Shown here piece by piece: positions 10,574 through 20,720 of a stretch of 64,000 nt of DNA. The notes beneath the pieces were generated by a model. The model had not been told where the DNA came from. It saw only the letters and a program-made list of their open reading frames with translations, and did no database searches. Source of the DNA: Trichodelitschia bisporula (lineage: Eukaryota; Ascomycota; Dothideomycetes; Phaeotrichales; Phaeotrichaceae); assembly GCA_010356995.1 (NCBI GenBank), contig ML996710.1, forward strand, positions 92,455-156,454, written 5' to 3'. Position 1 is the first letter of the stretch; each line of letters starts with the position of its first letter. The position numbers and the translations under genes are program-made.

Positions 10574-13101
10574 TGTGACTCACAATTTGTAATAAGTGGC
10601 AAAAGGGAACAGGCTGGGAGATTCCAGAGGACAATCACTTGGATATACAAACATAGTCTCTATCGTTGCCAGAAAATCAATCAAGTCAATCCTTTCTCAC
10701 ACAAGTCTCTTGGATACCTTCCGACAACAGGTTATGAGCCCGGAACGCTAAGCGTACCCAAAGCTTGTGAATCGATTCAACCAATCATATCGTCTCAACG
10801 AACGCCACCATCTCCAGGACGACTCTTCGAATAGTCAAAGCGGAACCTCTCCCCAGTCACAGCTACAAGATGGCCAAAGATACTGGAGTGCCCAAATTGA
10901 AGGGCCAGTCGAACTGCCGACAATGGTACATCCGACTGAGAGCATACATGATGGACAAAGGCTCCTGGGACGCCGTCAGATTCGCCCCTTACAAGAAAGA
11001 AACAGCTCGACAAGCATCCACCCCGTCGCCAGATGTTGCAACAAGTTTGCAACAACCGAGGGAAGGCGACGAGGACAGAGCTTTGAAGGGCCACTACGCC
11101 GCCCTACCTTACGACGAAGGCTTGATTGAAGCGGACAGCGACGAGTGGATATACCATCCCAAGAACGACGCCGCGATCAGTCATATCCTCCAACACTGCG
11201 AGGACACACCAGCCAACAAGATCGAAGGAGTGAGAGCCGCTCGAGACGCAATGGACATCCTGATGAAGCACTACGCCGTGCCGAACGAAATCGAGAAGTT
11301 CCGGGTCGCAGAAAGACTGTGGACAACCACCTACACCGGAGAAATGTCCAAGTACACCGATCAGTTTGCAGATACCTGGAAAGACATCAATCGTCTGAAG
11401 ATCGACCTCGGATTCCTAGTCCGCTCACTCATGGTTCACCAACTGGGAGAACACTACGAGAGCTTTCAAGAGCGAAAGAGGAAGAGTGGAATCAGCGAGA
11501 TCTCAATTGAGGATCTGACGAGCCAACTGCTGGAAGAAGAGCTAGCCTTGAAGAGGAAACAACCCTCAAAGGTTCTCGCCATACGAGACAGGAGGCAGCC
11601 TCGCAGCACAGGCAAAAGAAACAGCAGCACCTGAACCCACGACGACGCTAGTTGCGCGCACTGCAAAAGCAGAGGTCCTGAGAATTGCTGGTACAAAAAT
11701 CCTGACAAAGCCAGATACGTGGCGCGAGGATTTATGCAACAGTTTGTCATCGACTATGACCAGACGTATGCAGGAGTCGTCCGATCAACATCAGTACGAG
11801 CAATATTTGCACTGGCCGCTTTGTACGACCACGACATTGTGCAACTCGACTTTGTTACGGCATACCTGAACTCAAACCTCGACGAAGAAATCTACGTCAG
11901 GCAGGCGCCAGGATACGTCCAAAATGGCAAGGAAAACCTGGTGTACAAGGTCAAGAAAGGCCTGTACGGTCTCAAACAGTCAGCCCGCGAGTGGGCAAAA
12001 AGGCTCACAACATTTCTGACAAAAATCGGATTCAAGCCACTTACGGCGGACAGCAACGTTTTCGTCAAAGGCAACATCCGCACGGGACTGACCATGACAG
12101 TCTACGTAGACGACATCAAGCTCATAGGCAGCGACAAATCCGCCATGAAGCAGGTCGTCAACCAACTGAGCAGGGAGTTCAAAACGACAAACCTAGGAGC
12201 CATCAAGCACTACCTAGGAATGGAGATCACACGCGACCGCAGAGCAAGGACGATCACTCTTAGTCAGAAGGCATACCCCGAGAGAATCCTCGACAAATAC
12301 GGGTACAGCCGCAACGGCCGCAACATCAAAACACCAATGGTGACAGGCCAACGACTCGAGCCATACGACGGCATTGCAACCGATACAGCAAGAAACGAGT
12401 TCGCCGCACAATTAGGCTCCGTCATGCACGCAATGACCATGACACGTCCAGACATCGCCTTCGCAGTCTCCTCCCTTGCACAACACATGAAGAACCCTGG
12501 ACCAGAGCATTGGAATGCGCTCAAAAGGATCTTCCTCTACCTACGCAGTACGAACAACTATCATATTCTGTACGGTGGAGTGAGCGACGACAAAACGATC
12601 GAACCTGCTGGATACACAGACGCCAGCTTCGCCGAAGACAGTGCAACAAGACGCTCAACAGGGGCATACATATTTACCCTGAACGGAGGACCCATCAGCT
12701 AGACATCGAAACGCCAATCAATCGTCGCCCTATCGACAACAGAGGCCGAGTACATTGCTATGTGCCAAGCGATCAGAGAAGCGACATGGCTCAAGCAGCT
12801 GCTTATGGAATTGGGCTTCAACCAGGAAGGCAGAGAACCCATCAAAGTTCATGCAGACAACCAAAGCGCAATAGCTCTAGGAAAGAATCCAGAGTTCCAC
12901 AAGCGCAGCAAGCACATCGACGTCCAATACCACTATGTCCAAGAACAGGTGCAAGCTGGACGGATCACAACTCCATACCTACCAACTGCACAGATGGTCG
13001 CTGATGGACTTACGAAGGCACTCAGTCTTGAAGTGCATCTCCGCCTCATCGATCACTGCAGGCTTGACCCAAGCAGAATAAACGGAGGGAGGAAAGAATG
13101 A
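10574..13101 (+). mobile_element. Ty1/Copia element D, internally deleted (LTR-gag-RT-RNase H)
   Basis: A 5' LTR of about 156 bp (10574-10729; left edge uncertain) ends in CAACA, followed by the GGTTATGAGCCCGG primer site at 10730-10743. Gag runs from 10870 to 11634, then knuckle-like Cys residues. Reverse transcriptase follows directly (11719-12702, with QLDFVTAYLNS, YGLKQSAREW and YVDD), then RNase H (to 13101, with HADNQSAIALGKNPEFHKRS). Protease and integrase are missing, so it is a deletion derivative. No 3' LTR is recognisable. Fossil, at least two major losses. Confidence 0.85.
10730..10743 (+). other. Half-tRNA primer-binding site (element D)
   Basis: GGTTATGAGCCCGG directly after the LTR end CAACA; complementary to the anticodon region of initiator tRNA-Met. 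Confidence 0.75.
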
Positions 13102-13118
13102 TGCTGCGAGCTTGAGAG

Positions 13119-13548
13119 GGAGTGATGCCGGTGGCATATGACAACCTCGCCACATCATCGCGTGACCAACAGTGGCGTCGGCAAGCAGAAGCCGACTGTT
13201 GGTCGCGCGATGATATGGCGAGGTTGTCGTATGCCACCGCCATCAATCTTTGGGTACCTTCCAACAACACAACCTGGGCCCCAGACTGCAGCAACCGGGA
13301 GATGGAAACCAGGTTGGCCCCAAGCTCTGGACAGTGCAGACCTTTTTCAAGGCGCAACCCCACCATTCTCCCCTCGTGTCTGCACTGCACCCGCACGGCT
13401 CCGCTCCCCGCCGTTCTCAGACGCGACCCGCCGACGCCGTTGATTGTCTGCACGCTCCCTGGTGGGAATGCTTCGTAGAGTCGTCCACGAAGTCGTCCAA
13501 GCGGCTGGTCATGTGTGTCGAGGCGCCTGAGTCAAGTACCCCAGAACA
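13119..13548 (-). mobile_element. Copia element B', fold-back copy of protease region
   Basis: The minus strand (13548-13185) repeats element B from about 10196 to 10573, including VYDSGAS-region DNA and the NGVGGSRLR stretch. At its left end it turns back: 13119-13180 reads forward again and matches 10497-10573, giving a hairpin with ~45-bp arms around a ~21-nt centre (13131-13240). Element D thus sits between the two B copies and is flanked by an ~80-bp direct repeat. The copies are broken. Confidence 0.8.
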
Positions 13549-13725
13549 TGTTGGAAGGGACCAGAAGGATCGGATTGATAATCACGGAGTTCGAGTGGGT
13601 TCTAGTTCTTTCTGTTTACGCAAGCATATTCGCCACTCTTTATGTATATATATATCAACAGACAGTTAGGTTGCAGGAAATCGACCAACTCATCGCAATA
13701 CTCCAGGACCCTAAAGTTACAACAG

Positions 13726-13739
13726 GTTATGAGCCCGGT
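13726..13739 (+). other. Half-tRNA primer-binding site (element C)
   Basis: GGTTATGAGCCCGG one base after the LTR end AACA at 13724; same motif as in elements D, E and F1. Confidence 0.75.
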
Positions 13740-15539
13740 GAGCGCGAGGCTACCAGAAGAATAGTTGTTTAGGTAGAGTCAAGTTGGTTCCACGATCTTC
13801 GGAGGTCATGCACTGCCACCGCCACCGCCACCATGGCCAGCGAGAGGTCACGTGTTATATTCACGCTCAAGTCGACAGCAGACTGGCGTCTATGGGATGC
13901 AGCCATTCGGGACGAGCTCGAGTCGAATCTCCTATACACGATCGACGACAAGGAGGAGCGATTGAATATCGGCAGGGACGACATACCAGCAGAAGCGAGA
14001 AAGAAAGTCGACAACGCCGCAGCGAGAGCGATACTGCGGGCGAACCTCAGCATCGAGCAGGCCGTATACATGGAAGGATTGACGGCAGCGAAGGACATCT
14101 ACGAGACACCCAGGAAGATTCACACAAGCCAGAGCGAGGCCCGAGTATGGCAGCTAATCCAACAGCTCATCAACATAATTGGCATGACGGACAAGACGGT
14201 CGACGGGAAGTCGCAGCGACTGGTGCGAGCACAGATGAAATTGAACAAGATGGCTTTGAAGGACATCAGCGTGTCGAAGACGTTCCTGTCAATCTTCCTT
14301 ATCCAAAGCATGGGGCCTGAGTACGCGACGACGATCGAGATCATTCAGAATCAGGACAAGGTTGATTTTGACGACATTGTGTCGAAACTGAAAGCGAAGG
14401 AGCTGGAATTGTCGAACGGGGCGGAAGGAGCGGGAGAATCAGCGTATTTGGCCAGGATATAGCCAGGAAAGAGACGATGCTTCCATTGCAAGAAGCTGGG
14501 ATATATGAAGCGAGAATACCGCAATTGGCTAGCTACGGACGAGGGCAAGGAATGGTACAAAAGCCAGGAAGGCCAGAGGTACCGGCAAAGCGACGAGAGG
14601 TCGCAGGATTGGCCCGCGAATCACACGAATCGTCAGGAAGACGAAGCAATGAACCGCCATGGAGGCGACGAGGAAACTTTTACGCAAAGCAGCCGAGGAC
14701 GAGCTAAGCGACTACATCTCAGACGCGGAAGTGAATGTCGCGGAGACAGCTCTAGGCGGACGACCGGCGTGGATGCTGGACACGGGTGCAACGAGGCACA
14801 TTTGCAACATATGAGAAGCGTTTATCGACGAAACGCTGAAGAGAGTTCACGGCCGAGTGAGAGTCGCAAACAGCAACTGGATGAAAGTGGACTGGATGGG
14901 AATCGCCCAGGTCAAGCTGCCAGGAGGTCTGCTAAGTTACGGGAAACTCTCTATTGTTTTGAGAGTCCGTTCAACCTGGTGTCGCTGGGCCAGTTGAGTG
15001 ATTGTGGAGTGACATTCTCGGGGAACGCACAGCAGATCAGACTCATTTACCAAGGCAAGGAACTGGCCACGGCAGAAAGACATCGGAAACTCTATCAACT
15101 GAAATCTGTTCGGTTGAGAGGAGTCATTCTGTCAGCAGACGCGCAGCTCAGTCTGAAGCACGACGAGATCATGCACAAGCGACTCGGCCATATGGGACAA
15201 TCCCGCGAGGCGAGAATCCATGAGGTAGCCGACGGGATACAGCGAAAGATCAGCCATCAAAGAACCTGCGACGCGTGCAGGCGAGCAAAGACGACAAAGC
15301 GGATCGGAAAGACGCCAATTGAGCCAGTAGAGAATTGCTTGAACGAGTTCACATCGATTACTGGGGGCCAGCGCCGGAACCATCGCTCGACGGAAGAACC
15401 CTGATGATGACGATCACGGATCAATATTCTCGGAAGATTTGGACATTCCATCCGAAGGACAGAGGAACAATCACGTTCCTAGACTGCTTCGACGCCTGGA
15501 GGGTGAAAGCAGAGAAGGAAGTTGGGCATTATGTCAAAT

Positions 15540-15753
15540 TGTTGGCGGAAGTGCTCAAAGAATTGTGTGAGAAAAGATTGATTGCCCAGCTTGTTACCTT
15601 CTCTAGTTTACAGAATGAACAGTATATATCCGTGATGGTTCTCCAGGATGTTCCTGAACTTCATCGGACTTCGGCGTCGTCCATCTTCGTCACTTCGGTG
15701 TTCGCCGTGCCAAGCCTGCCTTTCCGGGTAACACGACATCGGGTATGCCGACA
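15540..15753. mobile_element. Solo LTR, family F3, inside element C integrase
   Basis: 214 bp beginning TGTTGGCGG and ending GCCGACA, flanked by a perfect 5-bp target duplication CAAAT (15535-15539 and 15754-15758). The host integrase sequence continues on both sides. A second complete copy with its own duplication lies at 35961-36174. Confidence 0.93.
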
Positions 15754-16098
15754 CAAATGCATCGGGATGGGCAATGCCGGAGAGTTTACATCAGAAGGCG
15801 CAAGAAGATATTTTGGGAAACTGGAGATCCAGGTCGAATACACGGTGCCACATAATCTGCATCAGAACGGGATTGCTGAGCGAGCGAATCGATCCATCAT
15901 GGAGTCGGCAAATGCGGTGCTGAAGGACGCCAACCTGAGCGGAAAGTTTTGGGTCCTTGCTTCAAGGGCAGCGGCCTATCTTAGGAACCGGGCACCGGTG
16001 AGAAATGCGCCAGACGGAAAGTCGCCTGAAGAACACTGGTCACGGAAACGACCTTGGGTACAGCACTTGAGGGTGTTTGGGTGCAAGGCATATGTACA

Positions 16099-17722
16099 CG
16101 TGCCAGACGTAAAAAGGAGGAAATTTGATGATAAGGCCTGGAAGGGGATCTTCGTGGGATACACCTAGTCCGACTCTATTTGGAAGATCTACAACCCTGC
16201 AACAAGAGAGGTCAAAAGGGTAAGCTTGGTCACTTTCGTAGAAACAGAAAGGGCCGCGGAACCGAACGACAGAGATATCAGGAAGCACGACAGCTTCGGA
16301 GGCTTGGACATACAGCCAGCATCTACTGCGTTGGGCAAGGGCGACGCCGGATTCGGACTCCGAACGTGACACCATCAGGGTAAATACGGGACAACCCTAT
16401 GGACAGAGGACACCAAGCGAAGAAGCCGCAAGAGAGGATACAAGACAGGAAGGAGTCTGGCAGGCCTCGGCGTTCAACGGCAAATTACCAACGAGGAAGA
16501 TTCAGTCCAACACAACCCCAGAACGACGAGCATGAACATATCGCCGTCGAGGAGGAGTGCTCTGGGATCGCCGACGAATGTGCTCTATCGGCGATGGGAT
16601 GAGTGTATGAACCGTCGTCCACGTAGATGGCAATGATCACTCCTTTCCTGAGTACGGCACAGGGGTCATAGTTTGACTGAACGAAACCTTGCTCCTTGAG
16701 GTACGTGGTGAGCGTCTCATTCCATTCCCCTGCTGACTGTTTAAGTCCGTATAGACTTAGGAGTATTTGGAGGTAGTCTCCTCCAAGGTCGTGTCCATCG
16801 ATGAGGTCAAATCCTTCCGCGGCCCTCATATATATCTCTTCCTGAAGAGGTGCTGCGAGATACGCATTGTCGACATCCGCTTGGTGTACGATGAGTCCTT
16901 GAAGTGCAGCCATTGCAAAAAGTGGCCGCAGCGTATCGTATCTGACCGTTGGCGAGTACGTTTTGTCGAAGTCAATTCCTTCCTGCTGCGAGAACCTTTG
17001 AGCGACGAGACTAGCCTTGTAGCTAGCGATCGAACCATCTTCGTTGTATTTGACCTTGAAGACCCCTTTGGAACCAACCGGTCTCCTCCCAACGGGTAGG
17101 CTGGTGCTTTTGAAGGTTACGCATTGGATGTGAGCTTGAAGCTCTCGGACTATCGCTTCGATCCAGTCTTTTCCGTGCACGGGGTCGGATATTGCTTCCT
17201 CGTAGGACGACGGTTCATACACTCATCCCATCGCCGATAGAGCACATTTGTCGGCGATCCCAGAGCACTCCTCCTCGATGGCGATATATGCATGCTCGTC
17301 GTTCTGGGGTTGTGTTGGACTGAATCTTCCTCGTTGATAATTTGCCGTTGAACGCCGAGGCCTGCCAGACTCCTCCTGTCTTGTATCCTCTCTTGCACTT
17401 CTTCGCTTGGTGTCTTCTGTCCGTAGGGTTGTCCCGTATTTACCCTGATGGTATCACGTTCGGAGTCCGAATCCGGCGTCGCCTTGCCCAACGCAGTAGA
17501 TGCTGGCTGTACGTCCAAGCCTCCGAAGCTGTCGTGCTTCCTGATATCTCTGTCGTTCGGTTCCGCGGCCCTTTCTGCTTCTACGAAAGTGGCCGAACTT
17601 GCCCTTTCGACCTTTCTTGTTGCGGGGTTGTAGATCTTCCAAATAGAGTCGGACTCGGTGTATCCCACGAAGATCCCCTTCCAGGCCTTATCATCAAATA
17701 TCCTCCTTTTTACGTCTGGCAC
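16099..17722. repeat. Inverted repeat, ~520-bp arms, ~584-bp spacer
   Basis: Arm 16099-16620 (plus) and arm 17205-17722 (minus) carry the same integrase C-terminal and linker segment of a Copia element (VPDVKRR, AWKGIFVGYT). The spacer 16621-17204 holds reverse transcriptase in minus orientation. This is the third palindrome in this Copia cluster. Confidence 0.85.
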
Positions 17723-17995
17723 GGGTACCGTCCGAGGGTTCTCTTCGTGGAAACTAGCAGTGGCTGGTGTTCGAGCCAAAATCAATGTATCAATTGATCT
17801 CTGACTGACTAGCTCGACCTCTGAATGAGATCGGGAATGAGCGACTATATACACAACTTCTGACTTTCAGTATCTTCCATCGATCTGACCAATTTGTCAG
17901 GAAGAATACTCCAGATACTCAATTTGTCATCATAGAAGATTCTAGATCGTCATCCCGCAGTAGCTGGGTGTATACCGTCATTGCTCAGTCTGACA
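16621..17995 (-). mobile_element. Copia element G (LTR joined to integrase linker and RT), broken
   Basis: Reading leftward: an LTR of family E (17995-17729, 267 bp, ending TGTCAG-type terminus) is fused directly to the integrase C-terminal segment (17722-17205) and then to reverse transcriptase (17222-16621, with KASLVAQRFSQQEGIDFDKT and YGLKQSAGEW, YVDD). Gag, protease, the integrase core and RNase H are absent. The RT differs from that of element D, so it is a distinct family. Fossil with several large losses. Confidence 0.8.
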
Positions 17996-18589
17996 GGTTT
18001 CCACGTCGAAGGCAGGGCCAGTAGCCGTGCAGTCTGACGTCGTCGTTTTGGAGCTTGCTGATCCGGTTATGCTACTCAGATCAGCGTCCGTATTCCACAA
18101 TCCTGACCTTGGATGTCAAAGAAATGTGGGGATATCACGTTCCTTGAATGATAATCACTTTATTGGCCACTGGCAGACCGTAAAGAGAAGAGATTTGAAT
18201 GATGGGTATTGATGAAAAGAAGAGGAAGAGGAAGAGGAAGAGGAGGAGGGAGAAGTAAAAAATGACATATATACCCCGTATCCCCGCTCTTCCCACGCCG
18301 AAGACTCAAATTCACTGGCAAGTCACACGCTCCGAGCCATAGATTCATACTGAGCTCCGCATCCGTACTGAAATCCGCCCCCGCAGTGAATTCAGCGGCC
18401 GGTGCGGAGACTCAACCCCGCGGCTGGACGGTGCGGTCCTGTGCGGGGTCCCGGGCCGGTTACTTGCCGACGAGTTATGAAGGCAATTGACTCATGCCCA
18501 GGAGGGCCGGTCAAACTCCTTTCCAAGGGAGATATGTGACCAATGGTTCAACACATGGTGAATCTTGCTGTGGAGCGGGGTTGAGGAAC
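17996..18589. other. No gene seen; purine-rich microsatellite
   Basis: A run of GGAAGA-like repeats lies at about 18215-18255, and a GC-rich patch at 18340-18480. No open frame with domain or splice support is present. Confidence 0.5.
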
Positions 18590-18775
18590 TGTTGAACTAT
18601 GGCGGCAACCTGGGGTGGCTGGAGTGGAGCCAGGAGACAGGGGTCGTCTCCTGGCGAGGTATATAGTCCGCTCACTTCCCACTGCTAGTCAGTTAAGCAA
18701 CTCGTTCATGGAGAGACCTTCGGTCCAACTTGTGACGCAGTGATGTTTCCATTGATCACGCATCACCTTTCAACA
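18590..18775 (+). mobile_element. Solo LTR, family F1
   Basis: 186 bp, TGTTGAAC...TTTCAACA, with a perfect 5-bp target duplication GGAAC (18585-18589 and 18776-18780). Orientation follows from the related LTR end at 4918, which is joined to a primer site. Further F1 pieces lie at 4458-4566 and 54719-54802. Confidence 0.92.
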
Positions 18776-19078
18776 GGAACAAAGGGCAGGCCATTTGGTT
18801 TGTGGGCCTCATGGCAATATTTACGGACATGTGTCAAGGCCGACTAAATTACGAAGCCGGATGGGCCGCGGGGAGCACACCAGAGTAAATTGGAGTTTTG
18901 TTCTCAGTAGATACAGTGAGTATATATGGGAGCTTTGCCCTTGAAAGGCCGACAATTCCTTATCTCGACGCCTCTGCCTCGGAATTCGTGTTTCGGCGTT
19001 CTAATCGCCCCTGTCACTTTTTATATAGTCAGTACGCCGCTCTGTGGTGGAGACCTTCGTCCGGGCATAGTGAAACAC

Positions 19079-19345
19079 TGTTAGCCGGATTTCCATTTGA
19101 TACAGCCTTCTGATATTGTAAGCTCCAGTATCACTTCGCGCTCGGTATCTTTGTTGCCGGTATCCGTTAACGCTCGGGATTGCTTACTTCCGTTGTCTTG
19201 TTTCATCATATCTTCGGCTCGACGCTACTCCTGTTCCATATTTCCTATATAGTGCGAGTTGCCCACATGGTACACTCTACAGTTCAGTCTACGTCAATCA
19301 ACAGAAACCTTTGTTTCATCTGTTCTCAGCTTCTCCAGTCCAACA
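19079..19345. mobile_element. Solo LTR, family F2
   Basis: 267 bp, TGTTAGCC...CCAACA, flanked by a perfect 5-bp duplication AACAC (19074-19078 and 19346-19350). A second copy with its own duplication is at 30239-30505. No internal region of this family is seen in the window. Confidence 0.92.
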
Positions 19346-19655
19346 AACACCCTTTCACAAGTTATGCATGCTGTGGTTCTCTGAAGATAATGAGCAAACT
19401 CCAGAAGCGGCAAGATGTCCACAAAAAATAGGAATATGAGGCAAATTTGCTCATTCCTATGCCCATTGAAGCTCTTGAGTCAAAAGTCGTGGCTCATCGA
19501 GTTGTGGCAAGCTCATTGTCGCCAAAGATCATCAAGCTGCCTCGCAGTAACACAAGAGACAGATATGCACAGCATCACGGTGAGAAGGGATTTGGCAATA
19601 AAAACGAGCAAGCATTCAGAAACATCATGATTGATTTTTAGTTATATACGTCAGT

Positions 19656-20350
19656 GGTTCCCACCTCCCGCGCCAGTCGTCGGAATCGCCGCTGACTTCC
19701 ACGGCCTGTTGGATTTGCAGAAGTTGCATTTGCGGTTGCGTAGGAGACTTTGGTGCCCGGCAAAATGTTGCAGAGTATATAGGTTGTCAAGGAGGTGATC
19801 AGACAACTTGTGCTGGGCGGTATCCTGAATGATGCGCTGGAAGTCTTCCGGCTCAATGTATCCATCGTGATCCTTGCCCAGAGGTTTGAATGCCTGACGG
19901 ATGCACTCTCCTTCGGGCATGTTCCTTACCCAGCACATCGAAGAGTGTCCTTCAGCAGAGCCGGATTTATATAACCAGAAAAAGTTGTCTGACCATTCTC
20001 CACAATCCATGACTTTAGACCAGCCATGTCCTGGACGCGCAAGAGTTAGCAAGCAACGCAAAAGAGCAAATAGAGATGGACGAACCCCGCAAAATCAATC
20101 GTGCCAGTTCCCTTGTGATCGAATAGGCGAAAGGCAATCTAGTACTCGGCATCGGCCTTTTCGAGCAGATTCGTCAATGCGACCCAAGTCCGCCCTGTTG
20201 TATATAATTTCAGCGCCGTGGTCAAAAGTCTGAACAAACTGCTTGCCATCGATCGTGCCAGTTCCCTTACGCTCGAATAATCGAAAGGCGATCTCGTACT
20301 CGGTATCGACCTTTTCGAGTAGATTCGGGAATGAACCCCAGTCCGCACCC
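19656..20350 (-). pseudogene. EF-hand exon remnants of a mitochondrial aspartate/glutamate carrier
   Basis: Minus-strand segments read LLEKVDTEYEIAFRLFERKG (20350-20244), a second diverged copy of the same ~107-bp exon piece (20192-20083), then IEPEDFQRIIQDTAQHKLSD plus HLLDNL (19908-19780) and CNILPGTKVSYA. In order and sequence they fit the N-terminal EF-hand region of AGC-type mitochondrial carriers. The carrier domain itself is missing, the first exon is duplicated, and frames do not continue between pieces. A TATATA hexamer (19776-19781) interrupts the last exon where the family has NLxTLCNI. A remnant, not a gene. Confidence 0.65.
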
Positions 20351-20380
20351 CGACTTCCAGCAGGCGCAGGTTACACTAAC

Positions 20381-20720
20381 CTACTCTCCGACACGCGGGA
20401 TCTGAGCATTCAAAGCCCAGATTGCTGGCATGTTGGGGTTCCGACCGCCGCTGCTGGGGTCATCGGGCCTCGTGAAATCGAATAACAATGCTTTCTCCGC
20501 GCCGCTCTTGCCACCGTTCCAGCCTTGGTGAGCCCACCCATGGTTGTTTTCACTGCACCAACCATGCAGGAGATGATGGCGACAGCGTGCATCCATATCT
20601 GGTCGTGTTCGATGAGCACGACCAGACTCTGCCACTTGGCGAAGAACATTGCCGCTCATCGTTGCCCCGGCGGCATTCGAGCCGCCGTCAAGGGTGTGCT
20701 GCCATGAGGAGTTAAGAAAC
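20381..20720 (-). pseudogene. TOS1-like cell-wall protein remnant
   Basis: The minus strand reads GAEKALLFDFTRPDDPSSGG followed by NPNMPAIWALNAQIPR, which resembles the C-terminal domain of fungal TOS1-type (DUF2401) secreted cell-wall proteins, where a MPAxWxLNAxIPR motif is typical. The match ends abruptly after IPR, just before the carrier exon pieces; the Cys-rich remainder is absent. Upstream (to about 20.8 kb) the same frame stays open but is not recognised. Family call is by motif memory only. Confidence 0.45.

Larger units (their letters stand above)
13549..16620 (+). mobile_element. Ty1/Copia element C (5' LTR, gag, protease, integrase), broken
   Basis: The 5' LTR is 13549-13724 (176 bp, TGTTGG...CAACA), then the primer site GGTTATGAGCCCGG (13726-13739). 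Gag starts at 13833 (MASERSRVIFTLKSTADW) and ends near 14462. A zinc-knuckle-like stretch, an aspartic protease (AWMLDTGATRHIC near 14769), GAG-pre-integrase (HKRLGHMGQ) and integrase (DYWGPAPEP, then NAGEFTSEG) follow to 16168, with an integrase C-terminal linker to about 16620. A 214-bp F3 LTR has inserted into the integrase (15540-15753). RT, RNase H and 3' LTR are absent; fossil with several breaks. Confidence 0.85.
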
